From the NCBI RefSeq assembly GCF_023156285.1, contig NZ_JAKZAJ010000003.1, forward strand, positions 558,001 to 622,000: 64,000 nt of DNA. The letters are read 5' to 3'. Source of the stretch: Marinobacter koreensis. Lineage in GTDB: Bacteria > Pseudomonadota > Gammaproteobacteria > Pseudomonadales > Oleiphilaceae. Below are positions 55,674-64,000 of the stretch, one piece after another (position 1 is the stretch's first letter; every line of letters begins with the position of its first letter). The translations under genes and the position numbers were made by a program. Below the pieces are notes generated by a model. The model did no database searches. It saw nothing but the letters and a program-made list of their open reading frames with translations, and was not told the DNA's origin.

Positions 55674-57818
55674 ATGCTCAGTGATTTCAGCCTGATCAGT
55701 TACGGTGCGGCAACGCTGGCCTTCGGCCTGCTGGCCATGCTGGTTGCTGCGCGTTACCTGAGACGGGACGTCGACCAGGCACTGTTCCTTGCCGGGCTGG
55801 TATCCACCCTGTGGGCCGGGGCACTGGTGACCCAGAGCCTCTGGGGCGCGCCGGGGTTCACCATCCGGTACCTGCTGGAGCTGCTCCGGGACGGGTCCTG
55901 GATCACGCTGTTGTTTGCCCTGCTACGGAACGCCTCCCGGCAAGGCAACGCCCACACCCAGCTACGCAAACTTCTCGGAATCTCGACATTCTCTCTCATC
56001 GTACTGCTGGTTGGATTTGCCGTCCTCGAATTCGTGCTTAGCTGGCAAATCCTGAGCGGCAAAACCAAGGTCCTCGGCCAGATCGTTCTGACGCTGCTGG
56101 GGCTGTCGCTGATTGAGCAGATCTGGCGCAACTCTCCCAGTTTTGGCCGCTCCAGCATCAAATACATTTGCATCGGCATTGCCACGATCTTTGCCTTCGA
56201 CTTTTTCATGTACGCCGATGCCCTGCTCTTTGGCCACGTGGATGCCGCTTTCTGGAACGCCCGAGGCCTGGTCAACGCACTTCTGGTGCCGCTGTTTGCG
56301 GTTAACGTGGTCAACACCCGCAAACAGCCCGTGGATTTTCAACTCTCCCGGTCCGCTGTATTCCACGCCGGCACCCTGGTGTTCGCCGGCGGATATCTCC
56401 TGTTCCTGGCCATCGGCGGCTACTACGTGCGCATACTCGGTGGTGACTGGGGCGATGCCCTTCAGGTACTTTTCCTGACCATCGCCCTGGCCTTCCTCGC
56501 CACACTGGTTCTTTCCCGGCGGCTGCGGGCCAAACTCATGGTGCTGATCAGCCAGAATTTCTTCGACTACAAGTACGACTATCGTGACGAATGGCTGAAG
56601 ATGACCCGGGAACTGGCCAATGTCAGTGACGACCCACCGCTTCCAGTACGCGTCATCCGAATCCTGTCAGGGCTGGTGGAGAGCAATGCCGGCGCCGTCT
56701 GGGTCAAGGACGAACAGGGCGCCTATTCCCTGAAATCGTCCGTAAACCTGTCCATGCCCAAGTTCACCAGCATAGATGGCGATTGCGAGCTGGTCCGCCT
56801 GTTCGAAGAGCGGGAATGGATCGTGGACCTGCACGAATACCGGGCCGACCCTCTGAGCTACAATCTGCTCGAAATTCCGGATTCGATCGCAAAAATCCCA
56901 GAGGCCTGGCTGGTCATTCCGCTCTATCTGGGCAACGATCTCTACGGCATCGCCATGATTGGCAACTCGTATGCCAAAGTCGAGCTGAACTGGGAAAACT
57001 TCGACCTGATCAAGGTCGTTGCTCGCCAGTCCTGCAACCTCCTTGCCCAGGCGGATGCCCAGCATCGACTCTCCCGGGCCATGCAGTTCGAGGCGGTCAG
57101 CAAAGCCTCTGCATTCATGGTGCACGACCTGAAAACGCTGATCGCCCAGCTATCCCTGCTGGTCAAGAATGCGCCAAAGCACCGGAACAACCCCGCCTTC
57201 ATCGACGACATGATCAACACCACGGAGCATGCTGTTCGCAAGATGTCCAACCTGGTCGATCACATCCGGAAGCCTGCGGGCCTTGAAGATACCGACTACC
57301 AGAGCATCGATCTGAGTGAGCTTGCACGCGGGCTCGTTACCCAATACAGCCATCAGTCTCCAGCCCCGACGCTGGTGGGAAATCCGCTCCCTGCGATGGT
57401 ACGTGCGGATTACGAACAATTGCGGAGCGTGCTCGGCCATCTGATACAGAATGCGCAGGATGCCACACCACCTACCGGCGAAATCACCCTGAACGTCAAA
57501 CGTGCCCGCGGCAGCGTGGTGCTTTTCATCCAGGACACCGGCAGTGGCATGAGCGAAGAGTTCATCAATACATCGCTGTTCAAACCGTTTGAAAGCACCA
57601 AGGGATTGACCGGCATGGGCATTGGCGCCTATCAGGCCCGGGAATACGTTCAACAACTGGGCGGGAATATCGACGTAACCAGCGAGCCCGGGGTGGGCTC
57701 GTGCTTCACTGTGCGCATTCCGCTTGAGGCGGTGGATACCGACACCACTTTCAAACCGTCAGATTCCACGGAATGGTCAATGACTGGCACAGGAAGCCCG
57801 GCCAAAGACGTCAATTAG
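55674..57818 (+). CDS. prsK: XrtA/PEP-CTERM system histidine kinase PrsK
   Basis: A 714-residue sensor kinase. The N-terminal ~300 residues hold about eight hydrophobic spans. A GAF-like domain follows (roughly 330-470). The phosphoacceptor region is FMVHDLKTLIAQLSLL with His in HDLKT. The ATPase domain has NAQDATPP (N box), DTGSGMS (G1) and TGMGIGAYQAREYV (G2). This architecture and the neighbours identify PrsK, which phosphorylates PrsR to control PEP-CTERM genes. It is followed 135 bases later by prsR. Confidence 0.92.
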   Translation: MLSDFSLISYGAATLAFGLLAMLVAARYLRRDVDQALFLAGLVSTLWAGALVTQSLWGAPGFTIRYLLELLRDGSWITLLFALLRNASRQGNAHTQLRKLLGISTFSLIVLLVGFAVLEFVLSWQILSGKTKVLGQIVLTLLGLSLIEQIWRNSPSFGRSSIKYICIGIATIFAFDFFMYADALLFGHVDAAFWNARGLVNALLVPLFAVNVVNTRKQPVDFQLSRSAVFHAGTLVFAGGYLLFLAIGGYYVRILGGDWGDALQVLFLTIALAFLATLVLSRRLRAKLMVLISQNFFDYKYDYRDEWLKMTRELANVSDDPPLPVRVIRILSGLVESNAGAVWVKDEQGAYSLKSSVNLSMPKFTSIDGDCELVRLFEEREWIVDLHEYRADPLSYNLLEIPDSIAKIPEAWLVIPLYLGNDLYGIAMIGNSYAKVELNWENFDLIKVVARQSCNLLAQADAQHRLSRAMQFEAVSKASAFMVHDLKTLIAQLSLLVKNAPKHRNNPAFIDDMINTTEHAVRKMSNLVDHIRKPAGLEDTDYQSIDLSELARGLVTQYSHQSPAPTLVGNPLPAMVRADYEQLRSVLGHLIQNAQDATPPTGEITLNVKRARGSVVLFIQDTGSGMSEEFINTSLFKPFESTKGLTGMGIGAYQAREYVQQLGGNIDVTSEPGVGSCFTVRIPLEAVDTDTTFKPSDSTEWSMTGTGSPAKDVN

Positions 57819-57893
57819 TTGGCGGTTTTCACGTTTAATCCAACTGATCATTGCAAACTGCCAATGTTCAGTTAAGAATCAGGTGTAAGGAAC

Positions 57894-57916
57894 CATCGAA
57901 ACAGGCTGTTTCGATG
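57894..57916. promoter_or_regulatory. Inverted repeat upstream of prsR
   Basis: A 10-bp perfect inverted repeat, CATCGAAACA and its complement with a GGC loop, lies 38 bases before the prsR start. It could be an operator or an RNA hairpin in the prsR leader. No T-run follows. Confidence 0.4.
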
Positions 57917-57953
57917 CCATAACAGAGTACATAACAAGGGATTTGTTGCAGTT

Positions 57954-59327
57954 GTGACCAGACGACTACTGATCGTAGAAGATGATCCGGGCCTCCAGAG
58001 TCAGATGCGCTGGTGCTTCAGTGATGAACTGGAGGTGACCGTTGCCTCCGATCGTGAATCAGCGCTGGCAGCATTGAGACGTACCGAACCGGATGTTGTC
58101 ACCCTCGACCTCGGCCTGCCACCCGATCCAGGGGGTGCCACGGAAGGGTTTGCCCTGCTGGAAGACATTCTCAAACTCGCGCCGATGACCAAGGTTATTG
58201 TCGTCACCGGCCGAGAAGATAAGGAAAATGCCGTCCGTGCCATTGGCATGGGTGCGTCCGATTTCTACCAGAAACCCCTGGATGCGGACATTCTGACGTT
58301 CGTTGTGAATCGGGGATTTCGCCTGGCCGAGCTGGAACGGGAAAACCGGGATCTGGCCAGCCAACGGAACGGCACCAGCATTAAAGGCATTGTCGCCGCC
58401 AGTCCTCAGATGCTTGCCATTTGCCGCACACTTGAGAAAGTGGCGCCTACCGACGTCACCACGCTGATCACCGGAGAAACCGGTACTGGTAAGGAGCTAC
58501 TGGCTCGAGCGCTGCACGATCTCAGCCCCCGTGCCGACAAGCCCTTCGCGGCCATCAACTGTGCCGCCATTCCCGAAAACCTGCTGGAAAGTGAGCTGTT
58601 TGGCTTCGAGAAAGGCTCCTTCACCGGAGCGACCCAGAGCAAAAAGGGTAAGATCGAGAGTGCCAATGGCGGCACCCTGTTTCTGGACGAGATCGGTGAT
58701 ATGCCCATGGCGTTGCAGGCGAAACTGCTGCGTTTTCTCCAGGAACGTATGGTCGATCGCGTAGGCTCCATCAAGCCAATCCCGGTGGATGTTCGAGTGG
58801 TGTGTGCGACCCATCGGGATGTCCGGCAACTGATCGACAGCGGCGATTTCCGGGAAGACCTTTATTACCGGATCAGTGAAATCACGCTCGACGTGCCTTC
58901 ATTGCGCGAGCGGGACGGCGATGCCCTTTTGATCGCCCAACACCTCCTGAAGACACTCGGCAAGCAGATGGACCGCACCAACCTCGCATTTACCGAGGAA
59001 GCGATCAGCGCCATCAACAGTTACAGCTGGCCTGGCAATGTCCGGGAGATGATCAACAAGGTCAAGCGGGCGACCATCATGGCGGACGGAAAGCGCGTGA
59101 CGGCCGAGGATCTTGAGCTGAGCTCCGGAGAAGCCCTCAATGGCGGGCACATCAATCTCCGCCAGGTGCGGGAACAGGCTGAACGGCAGGCAATCCTTCA
59201 GGCGTTACAGAGTTCCTCATTCAATATGGCCCAGGCAGCCCGCCTGCTCGGGGTGACCCGTCCCACACTGTATAACCTCACTGACAAATACAAGATCAGC
59301 ACCACAGCTGAACCATCAGAAGTATGA
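57954..59327 (+). CDS. prsR: Sigma-54-dependent response regulator PrsR
   Basis: A 457-residue NtrC-type activator. The receiver domain (LIVEDDPGLQ, VVTLDLGLP with the phosphoacceptor Asp, and the conserved Lys in FYQKPL) is followed by the AAA+ domain. Walker A is GETGTGKELL, the sigma-54 contact loop reads GSFTGA in place of GAFTGA, and GGTLFLDEIGDMP is Walker B. A Fis-type helix-turn-helix with MAQAARLLGVTRPTLYNL ends the protein. It starts with GTG. It is expected to act on sigma-54 promoters of PEP-CTERM genes such as the one at 62144. Confidence 0.93.
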   Translation: MTRRLLIVEDDPGLQSQMRWCFSDELEVTVASDRESALAALRRTEPDVVTLDLGLPPDPGGATEGFALLEDILKLAPMTKVIVVTGREDKENAVRAIGMGASDFYQKPLDADILTFVVNRGFRLAELERENRDLASQRNGTSIKGIVAASPQMLAICRTLEKVAPTDVTTLITGETGTGKELLARALHDLSPRADKPFAAINCAAIPENLLESELFGFEKGSFTGATQSKKGKIESANGGTLFLDEIGDMPMALQAKLLRFLQERMVDRVGSIKPIPVDVRVVCATHRDVRQLIDSGDFREDLYYRISEITLDVPSLRERDGDALLIAQHLLKTLGKQMDRTNLAFTEEAISAINSYSWPGNVREMINKVKRATIMADGKRVTAEDLELSSGEALNGGHINLRQVREQAERQAILQALQSSSFNMAQAARLLGVTRPTLYNLTDKYKISTTAEPSEV

Positions 59328-59368
59328 GTACCGCCCTGCCACGGACGGAAAGCTCGGGGAGTAAATCA

Positions 59369-61996
59369 ATGAAAACAGGGAACACCAGCTCAGCAGTCTC
59401 CAGAATCGTACTCGCTCTGACACTGACCCTTCCGCTTCTTGCCGGCTGTAACAATCAGCCGGACGATTCCGAGGCGGCGTCGCACATCAATCGGGCCGAA
59501 ACCTACGCCGACCAGGGCCAATATCGATCCGCGCTGCTTGAGGTCAAAAACGCCATCCAGATGCAGCCCGATAACGTCGACTACATTGTGCAGCTTGCCG
59601 AGCTTTACCTGGACATCGGTGCCAACAAACAAGCGTCGGAACTGCTGGAACCCTGGCTCAAGGATTTTCCGGATACGGTCGCCCTGCCCTTGGCTCGCGC
59701 CTATGTCAATCAGGGCAAGCACCTCTCTGCAACCGAAACCCTGGCCCTTCACAAGCCAGCATCTCCAGAAGAGCAACTGGAGGCGGACCTGATCCGCGCG
59801 GAGGCGCTTCGCCGGTCGGGACAACTGGCCGAGGCGCTGGCACTTTACCAGAACCTTGCCACGTCCAACCCGAGCAATGTTGCTGCCATCAGCGGCCTCC
59901 TGAACACCCAGATCAACCTGAACCAGAACACCACCGCGGTCCAGACGGCCGACGACTGGCTCAGCAAGCAAGGGACGAACGTAGAGGTTCTCTACTGGAA
60001 GGGTATTGCCCAGTACCGACAGAACAACCTGGATGCGGCAGCTGATACCCTGACCAATGCTGTCGGCGAGGTCCCCAGCTCGGACGTGTTCCTACCGGTA
60101 CGTCGAGATGTACTCTCCGCGCTGTCACGAGTGCTGACAGAACAGGGCCGTATCACCGAGGCGCAGGTGTACAACAAGATTCTCGCGGAAAACATGAACA
60201 CCGAAGCCCGTGCCCAGGCGGAAGCCGCCATCGCGGCTATCAAGGATGGCAAGATCGACGAAGCCAAAAAGATTCTCCGGGATATGCTCAAACTGAACCC
60301 CGACAACCAGTCTGCCGCATTGATCCTCGGCACCCTGGAAGCCGGCTCCGGCGAACTGGATGAAGGTACGCAGCTCCTGACCGAAAACCTGGATCCGGAG
60401 ACCACGCCGACGCAATTTATCCGCGCAGCGACCATGGCCCAGATCGACAAGGGCCAACGGGAAGAAGCCCTCAAAACCCTGAGCCGAGCGATCGAAGCCC
60501 GGCCGGACGATAACGAGCTCCTGGCCATGCATGGCATCCTGGCACTGAGCCTCCCCGAACACGCCAAAGAAGGCATCACCAGTTTGAGCAAGGTTCTGGC
60601 CAACGAACCCGATCGGGTCCGATTGCGGCTTGCCCTTGCCCGCCACTACATCGGTGTTGATCAACCGGAGCAGGCACTCGCGCAACTGCGGATGGCATTC
60701 ACCTCAAACCCGGCAGACTGGGCAACCACCGGCACCTACCTGAACCTTCTGATTCAGCAGGGCGAGAAAAAGGAAGCGACTGAGATTCGGGACTCCCTCC
60801 TCAATGGTTATGCCGACGAACCCCAGGCAATCCTGCTTGCCAGCATGGCCGATGCACGGCTGGGCAATGTGGACAACGCCGTTACACGACTGGCAAAACT
60901 GGTGGACCAGAAGCCCGAGCTTCAGGCTCCCATGGTTGCCCTGGCCACGCTTTACGCCCAGACCGGCAAGACATCCCAGGCCGTTGAGCTTCTGGTAAAA
61001 GCGGCGCTGATTACACCGAACGCCATACAGCCACTGCAGCAGGCCGGCCAGCTATACGCCCGGGACCACGACATGAACCAGGTAAAAGCCTGGCTCGGCA
61101 AGGTGGCGGACGCCCATCCGCCGCTGAAGACCAACGCTGACATCCTGCAGGCCCTGATCAACATCAGACAGGGCAATCTGGCGGACGCCCGCAAGCTGCT
61201 TGACCGGCACTCGGATCCCGACAGCGCGCCACTCAAACGCGCCAATGGCCGGCTACTGGTCGCTGAAGCCCGCGCTGCCGCCAACGCCAAGAACTGGGAC
61301 GAGGCCCGCGGTAAAGCCGCCGAAGCCATTGCCCTGGAACCGGAGAACCTTGGTTTCGCGTTACTCCCCGTAGGGCTTTTGCAGATGCAGGAAAAATACG
61401 ACGATGCACTCAAGGCCCTGGATGGCGTGGAAACCAGCTTCGGAAACCAACCCGCTGTCATTCTCTCCAGGGCCACCCTGCTTCAGGCAAAAGATGGCAA
61501 GGACGAAGCCTACAAATATCTGCTTGACCAGTGGAAGGCCACCAAAAACACCCGCTTAATGCCCTCCCTGGTGGGAGTGGCCCGGGCAACGTCGCCTTCT
61601 GATCTGGACATGCTGACCAGCGAATGGCTCAGTGCAACTCCGGAAAGCCCTGCCGCCCATATGGCAAGGGCCGAGTGGCTCATGAACCAGCAACAGAATG
61701 TGGCCGCCAAAGCCCAGTATGAAGAAGTTCTCAAGCGCCAACCGAACAATGCCAAGGCACTGAATAACCTCGCCTGGATGCTACGGGAAGACGATCTGGA
61801 GAAAGCCGGGGAATACGCCCAAAAGGCCAGCAAATTGGAGCCAAAGAACCCCGCTATTCTGGACACCTATGGCTGGATCCTGCACCTGAAGGGAGACCAC
61901 CAGAACGCACAAAAGTACATTGAACAGGCTCTGGCACTGGCACCTGGTAACGCCGATATCGAGGCACATCTCGATACCGTCAAACAGGCAATGTAA
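59369..61996 (+). CDS. prsT: XrtA/PEP-CTERM system TPR lipoprotein PrsT
   Basis: About 875 residues. The ATG at 59369 is chosen because a GGGGAG ribosome site lies 7 bases before it and it begins a lipoprotein signal peptide ending in LLAGC with Cys27; a frame overlapping prsR by 4 bases is longer but lacks one. The mature protein is a chain of TPR repeats, as in PrsT of the exosortase loci. PrsT is assumed to act in export or assembly of exopolysaccharide-linked surface material. A terminator follows. Confidence 0.9.
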   Translation: MKTGNTSSAVSRIVLALTLTLPLLAGCNNQPDDSEAASHINRAETYADQGQYRSALLEVKNAIQMQPDNVDYIVQLAELYLDIGANKQASELLEPWLKDFPDTVALPLARAYVNQGKHLSATETLALHKPASPEEQLEADLIRAEALRRSGQLAEALALYQNLATSNPSNVAAISGLLNTQINLNQNTTAVQTADDWLSKQGTNVEVLYWKGIAQYRQNNLDAAADTLTNAVGEVPSSDVFLPVRRDVLSALSRVLTEQGRITEAQVYNKILAENMNTEARAQAEAAIAAIKDGKIDEAKKILRDMLKLNPDNQSAALILGTLEAGSGELDEGTQLLTENLDPETTPTQFIRAATMAQIDKGQREEALKTLSRAIEARPDDNELLAMHGILALSLPEHAKEGITSLSKVLANEPDRVRLRLALARHYIGVDQPEQALAQLRMAFTSNPADWATTGTYLNLLIQQGEKKEATEIRDSLLNGYADEPQAILLASMADARLGNVDNAVTRLAKLVDQKPELQAPMVALATLYAQTGKTSQAVELLVKAALITPNAIQPLQQAGQLYARDHDMNQVKAWLGKVADAHPPLKTNADILQALINIRQGNLADARKLLDRHSDPDSAPLKRANGRLLVAEARAAANAKNWDEARGKAAEAIALEPENLGFALLPVGLLQMQEKYDDALKALDGVETSFGNQPAVILSRATLLQAKDGKDEAYKYLLDQWKATKNTRLMPSLVGVARATSPSDLDMLTSEWLSATPESPAAHMARAEWLMNQQQNVAAKAQYEEVLKRQPNNAKALNNLAWMLREDDLEKAGEYAQKASKLEPKNPAILDTYGWILHLKGDHQNAQKYIEQALALAPGNADIEAHLDTVKQAM

Positions 61997-62031
61997 AGCA
62001 ACCTGACAACCCGCCTACATCCACGATAGTT

Positions 62032-62066
62032 AAGGGGCCGATGAATCCGGATTCATCGGCCCCTTT
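62032..62066 (+). terminator. Rho-independent terminator of the prs operon
   Basis: A long perfect palindrome AAGGGGCCGATGAATCC with its complement is followed by TTTCGTT. It lies 35 bases after the prsT stop. It separates the prs genes from the sigma-54 promoter of the PEP-CTERM gene. Confidence 0.8.
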
Positions 62067-62143
62067 CGTTAAGCTTGTCGATGTTTTTTACACTCATCGT
62101 CGGGCGCCCACTTAAACTCCCATATATTCAATTAGTTATAAAT

Positions 62144-62159
62144 TGGCACGGAACTCGCA
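62144..62159 (+). promoter_or_regulatory. Sigma-54-type promoter of the PEP-CTERM gene
   Basis: TGGCACGGAACTCGCA matches the -24/-12 consensus TGGCACG-N4-TTGCA with one mismatch, and has the invariant GG-N10-GC spacing. Transcription would start near 62170. The enhancer-binding activator PrsR is encoded just upstream, so this is a plausible PrsR target. It lies within the 61997-62312 gene-free stretch, which also holds the terminator and the leader RNA. Confidence 0.75.
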
Positions 62160-62169
62160 TTAACCAGTG

Positions 62170-62266
62170 TGAGGATCGGGGCGATTCCCGGTCGGATGCC
62201 AAACCACTCGCGAGGGTGGGACGGAAAGCCAAGGATCTCTAGAACAAGAAGAGACAGCCTGGTTGC
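62170..62266 (+). ncRNA. Cyclic-di-GMP-I (GEMM-I) riboswitch candidate
   Basis: The leader of the PEP-CTERM gene carries the GEMM-I core in order. GCCAAACC (62198-62205) is followed by a P2 hairpin CCACTC/GGGTGG with a GCGA tetraloop, then GGGACGGAAAGCC, a P3-like TCTCT/AGAGA stem, and GACAGCC-TGGTTGC (62253-62266). GCGATT (62181-62186) can pair with GGTTGC to close P1. Differences from consensus include GGAAAG in place of GCAAAG, and no clean GGC opposite GCC. It probably binds cyclic di-GMP, or less likely cGAMP. Confidence 0.7.
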
Positions 62267-62312
62267 AAAGCGCACTACAGGGAATTAGAGCTAAACAACC
62301 GGAGAAAGACCC

Positions 62313-63083
62313 ATGAAACTCACAAAAACGCTGCTTGCACTCAGTCTTGGCGCGTTTGCGGCTACAGCTGGAGCGAATACCACCGTTTCTACCAATAGCC
62401 TGCAGAACGGCCTCGACGCACTGACCGAAGGCGGCGCCTTCTATGACGTGAACAATGATCAGTACAATCCGGATGAAGTCTGGCAGATCACATCTTCAGG
62501 CGCATCCGTTAACCGGCTGATCTTTGAATTTGCTGGCTTCGAGGCTTCCGCTCAGTTTGGGATTTATGACCTGAACGACACAAACAACCGCCTGATGATT
62601 TTCGACGGATCGGCTTGCGGCACAGCCGACACAACCTGCACTCCGCAGGGGAACCTCGAGTTGCTGGTGGATGGCGCCGGTTATCAGTTCAGCACGCTGA
62701 GCGGTGGCGGTTCTGCAACCTTCTCGTCTGACAGCTTTGGCTACTATCTCTCTTCAGGAGATGGAACATTCTTTTCACAGTCTGCGCTGAATGCCGGTAT
62801 CGCTGATGCGAACCATAACAACACCACGGATCACATGATTGCATTCCGCGGTGATGACGCAACACGTCTGGATATCAATGGCGGCACAAGCTACAAGACT
62901 TTCAACTCTGGTGAGTTCATTCTCGCCTGGGAAGACTTGATGTTCCCGAATTCTGACTACGACTATTCCGACTTCGTAGTCCTGGTCGAGTCAGTACTGC
63001 CAGTCCCCGAGCCAGGCACATTGGCTCTGCTGGGCCTCGGCCTGGCCGGCCTCGGTGCTGCGCGCCGTCGCCAGAAAGCCTGA
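62313..63083 (+). CDS. PEP-CTERM domain surface protein
   Basis: A 256-residue exported protein with a signal peptide (MKLTKTLLALSLGAFAATAGA), a beta-rich body, and the sorting signal VPEPGTLALLGLGLAGLG followed by AARRRQKA at residues 231-256, where PEP, a hydrophobic span and a basic tail form the exosortase signal. The body has a DUF4114-like motif (LAWEDLMFPNSDYDYSDFVV). A GGAG site precedes the ATG. It is probably processed by the exosortase encoded next and linked to exopolysaccharide. Expected to depend on PrsR through the sigma-54 promoter and the riboswitch in its leader. Confidence 0.92.
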   Translation: MKLTKTLLALSLGAFAATAGANTTVSTNSLQNGLDALTEGGAFYDVNNDQYNPDEVWQITSSGASVNRLIFEFAGFEASAQFGIYDLNDTNNRLMIFDGSACGTADTTCTPQGNLELLVDGAGYQFSTLSGGGSATFSSDSFGYYLSSGDGTFFSQSALNAGIADANHNNTTDHMIAFRGDDATRLDINGGTSYKTFNSGEFILAWEDLMFPNSDYDYSDFVVLVESVLPVPEPGTLALLGLGLAGLGAARRRQKA

Positions 63084-63095
63084 TTCAGGCCTTCG

Positions 63096-63124
63096 AAAAA
63101 AGCCAGCTTCGGCTGGCTTTTTTT
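63096..63124 (+). terminator. Rho-independent terminator of the PEP-CTERM gene
   Basis: AGCCAGC / GCTGGCT with a TTCG tetraloop is followed by seven or more T and preceded by A's. It lies 13 bases after the stop codon. Confidence 0.92.
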
Positions 63125-63201
63125 ATGTCTCGATACGCTATGTAATGTCATAATAATAAACAGTATCCTGAGCAAAGGATGTTTTATCAGGCGTGCTGAC
63201 G

Positions 63202-64000
63202 ATGTTAAGGAAGACTCTCGATCATTTGCCCTTCTCCCGGCCCTACCTCCTGGTTACGGGGATCGGTCTACTGCTGTTTTATCCCACCTGGCTCCGGCTC
63301 ATTGAACGCTGGCTCGCCTTCGATCAGGTGCTGGCACACGGTCTGTTTACTGCGCTGATTTTTATCGGCCTTTTGCTTATCCATCCGCCACGGAACCCGG
63401 CTGACAAGCTTACTTCGAGGTCCGGAAAAACAAACTGGCTCGCCGGTACAGTGTTTATCCTCGTCGTGCTGACCTGGGGAATCCTTGAACTGGTTCGTAT
63501 TGATACCCTGGCTTTTCTGATGCTACCGGTTGGTCTGGCTTCTTTTGCCTGGGTTCTGCTCGGTAGCCGGCCGGCGTGGCGATTTGTTCCCTATCTCTTT
63601 TTGCTGTCCCTCTCGCTACCGGTCTGGGCGGATTTCGTGCCCTTTCTGGTCAGGCTCGCCAGTCTGGTCGTCAATCAAACCGTGCATCTTTTCGGAATGA
63701 CGGTCTTGGTAGAGGGCAACAGCATCAGCCTTCCGTATGGTCGCCTTGTGATTGCCGACGGGTGTTCCGGCATCCGGTACTTTGCGATTGCCATTCTTCT
63801 GGGCACCATGGTTTCCATTCTGAACGATGCAAAGCTCAAAGACTGGACACTGACCCTGGCTACAGCAGCCTTTCTGGGACTGCTGGCAAACTGGGTTCGA
63901 ATTATCATCCTGGTGATCGTAGCCTATGAATCACGGATGCAGAGCGATCTTCTGACGGACCACGAGACCATGGGCTGGCTCGTTTTCGCTGGATTTGTCC
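63202..64000 (+). CDS. xrtA: Exosortase (XrtA/EpsH family), partial at window end
   Basis: The first 266 codons of an exosortase, cut by the end of the window. It is hydrophobic with about eight spans in this part. The catalytic Cys188 is in IADGCSGIRYF, Arg233 in LANWVRIIIL, and His254 in TDHETMGWL, so the Cys-Arg-His set of the exosortase family is complete. It processes PEP-CTERM signals at the inner membrane. The XrtA type is inferred from prsK-prsR-prsT beside it. Exopolysaccharide and EpsI-type genes would be expected beyond the edge. I choose the ATG at 63202; the sequence before it holds a GTGCTGACG that is a weak ribosome site. Confidence 0.9.
   Translation, partial: MLRKTLDHLPFSRPYLLVTGIGLLLFYPTWLRLIERWLAFDQVLAHGLFTALIFIGLLLIHPPRNPADKLTSRSGKTNWLAGTVFILVVLTWGILELVRIDTLAFLMLPVGLASFAWVLLGSRPAWRFVPYLFLLSLSLPVWADFVPFLVRLASLVVNQTVHLFGMTVLVEGNSISLPYGRLVIADGCSGIRYFAIAILLGTMVSILNDAKLKDWTLTLATAAFLGLLANWVRIIILVIVAYESRMQSDLLTDHETMGWLVFAGFV

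Overview
The window looks like a chromosomal segment of a marine gammaproteobacterium, most likely Marinobacter or a close relative. This is inferred from the pilZ-holB pair, ThrH, an APS-type CysH, the DUF6160 proteins, HrpA, the dnaX-ybaB-recR block and the XrtA/PEP-CTERM locus, and from recall of those gene families, not from a database search. Coding density is high. I see no insertion sequence, integrase, CRISPR array, tRNA or rRNA, and no clearly broken gene.

Positions 1-7,640 are a minus-strand run: a patatin phospholipase, an OmpA-like DUF4892 protein, an alpha/beta hydrolase, pilZ, holB, a TgpA-type transglutaminase and a DUF58 protein. Positions 7,800-11,200 hold four exported proteins without known function, two of them DUF6160 paralogues. 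Positions 11,400-18,550 hold pabB, thrH, cysH, cysB and a large MalT-like (LAL) regulator. Just after the regulator comes a perfect CRP-type palindrome, a pair of direct repeats, a -10-like box and a strong terminator, which together look like a regulated small-RNA gene. Positions 18,579-33,571 carry dinG, a GspA/GspB pair, a DUF3336 patatin, an MlaA homologue without a lipobox, a thioesterase, a KAS III enzyme, hrpA, fadD and a MaoC-type hydratase, so there is a lipid-metabolism theme.

Positions 33,608-42,142 are one tightly overlapping minus-strand operon of nine genes: a TolQ/ExbB-type motor protein, two TolR/ExbD proteins, a TonB/AgmX-like protein, a TPR lipoprotein, two large periplasmic TPR proteins and two small exported proteins. 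This matches the composition of the Agl-Glt core known from Myxococcus gliding and reported in gammaproteobacteria. Positions 42,457-51,718 are a long minus-strand run of dnaX, ybaB, recR, rnd, ycgL, ycgN, a membrane protein, a membrane-anchored VWA protein, a MoxR ATPase and a CoxE-like VWA protein. The 4.5S (SRP) RNA gene lies upstream of dnaX, on the minus strand.

Positions 52,062-64,000 begin with a 2OG-Fe(II) oxygenase (minus strand) and then a plus-strand set: a mutarotase, an acyltransferase, an SDR-like protein, and the exosortase regulatory set prsK-prsR-prsT, a PEP-CTERM protein and an exosortase cut by the window edge. The PEP-CTERM gene has a sigma-54-type promoter that fits PrsR control. 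It also has a leader that looks like a cyclic-di-GMP-I riboswitch, with a possible alternative helix over its ribosome binding site. The promoter-riboswitch-PEP-CTERM arrangement, the Glt-like operon and the LAL/CRP-linked small RNA are the three parts most worth following up.
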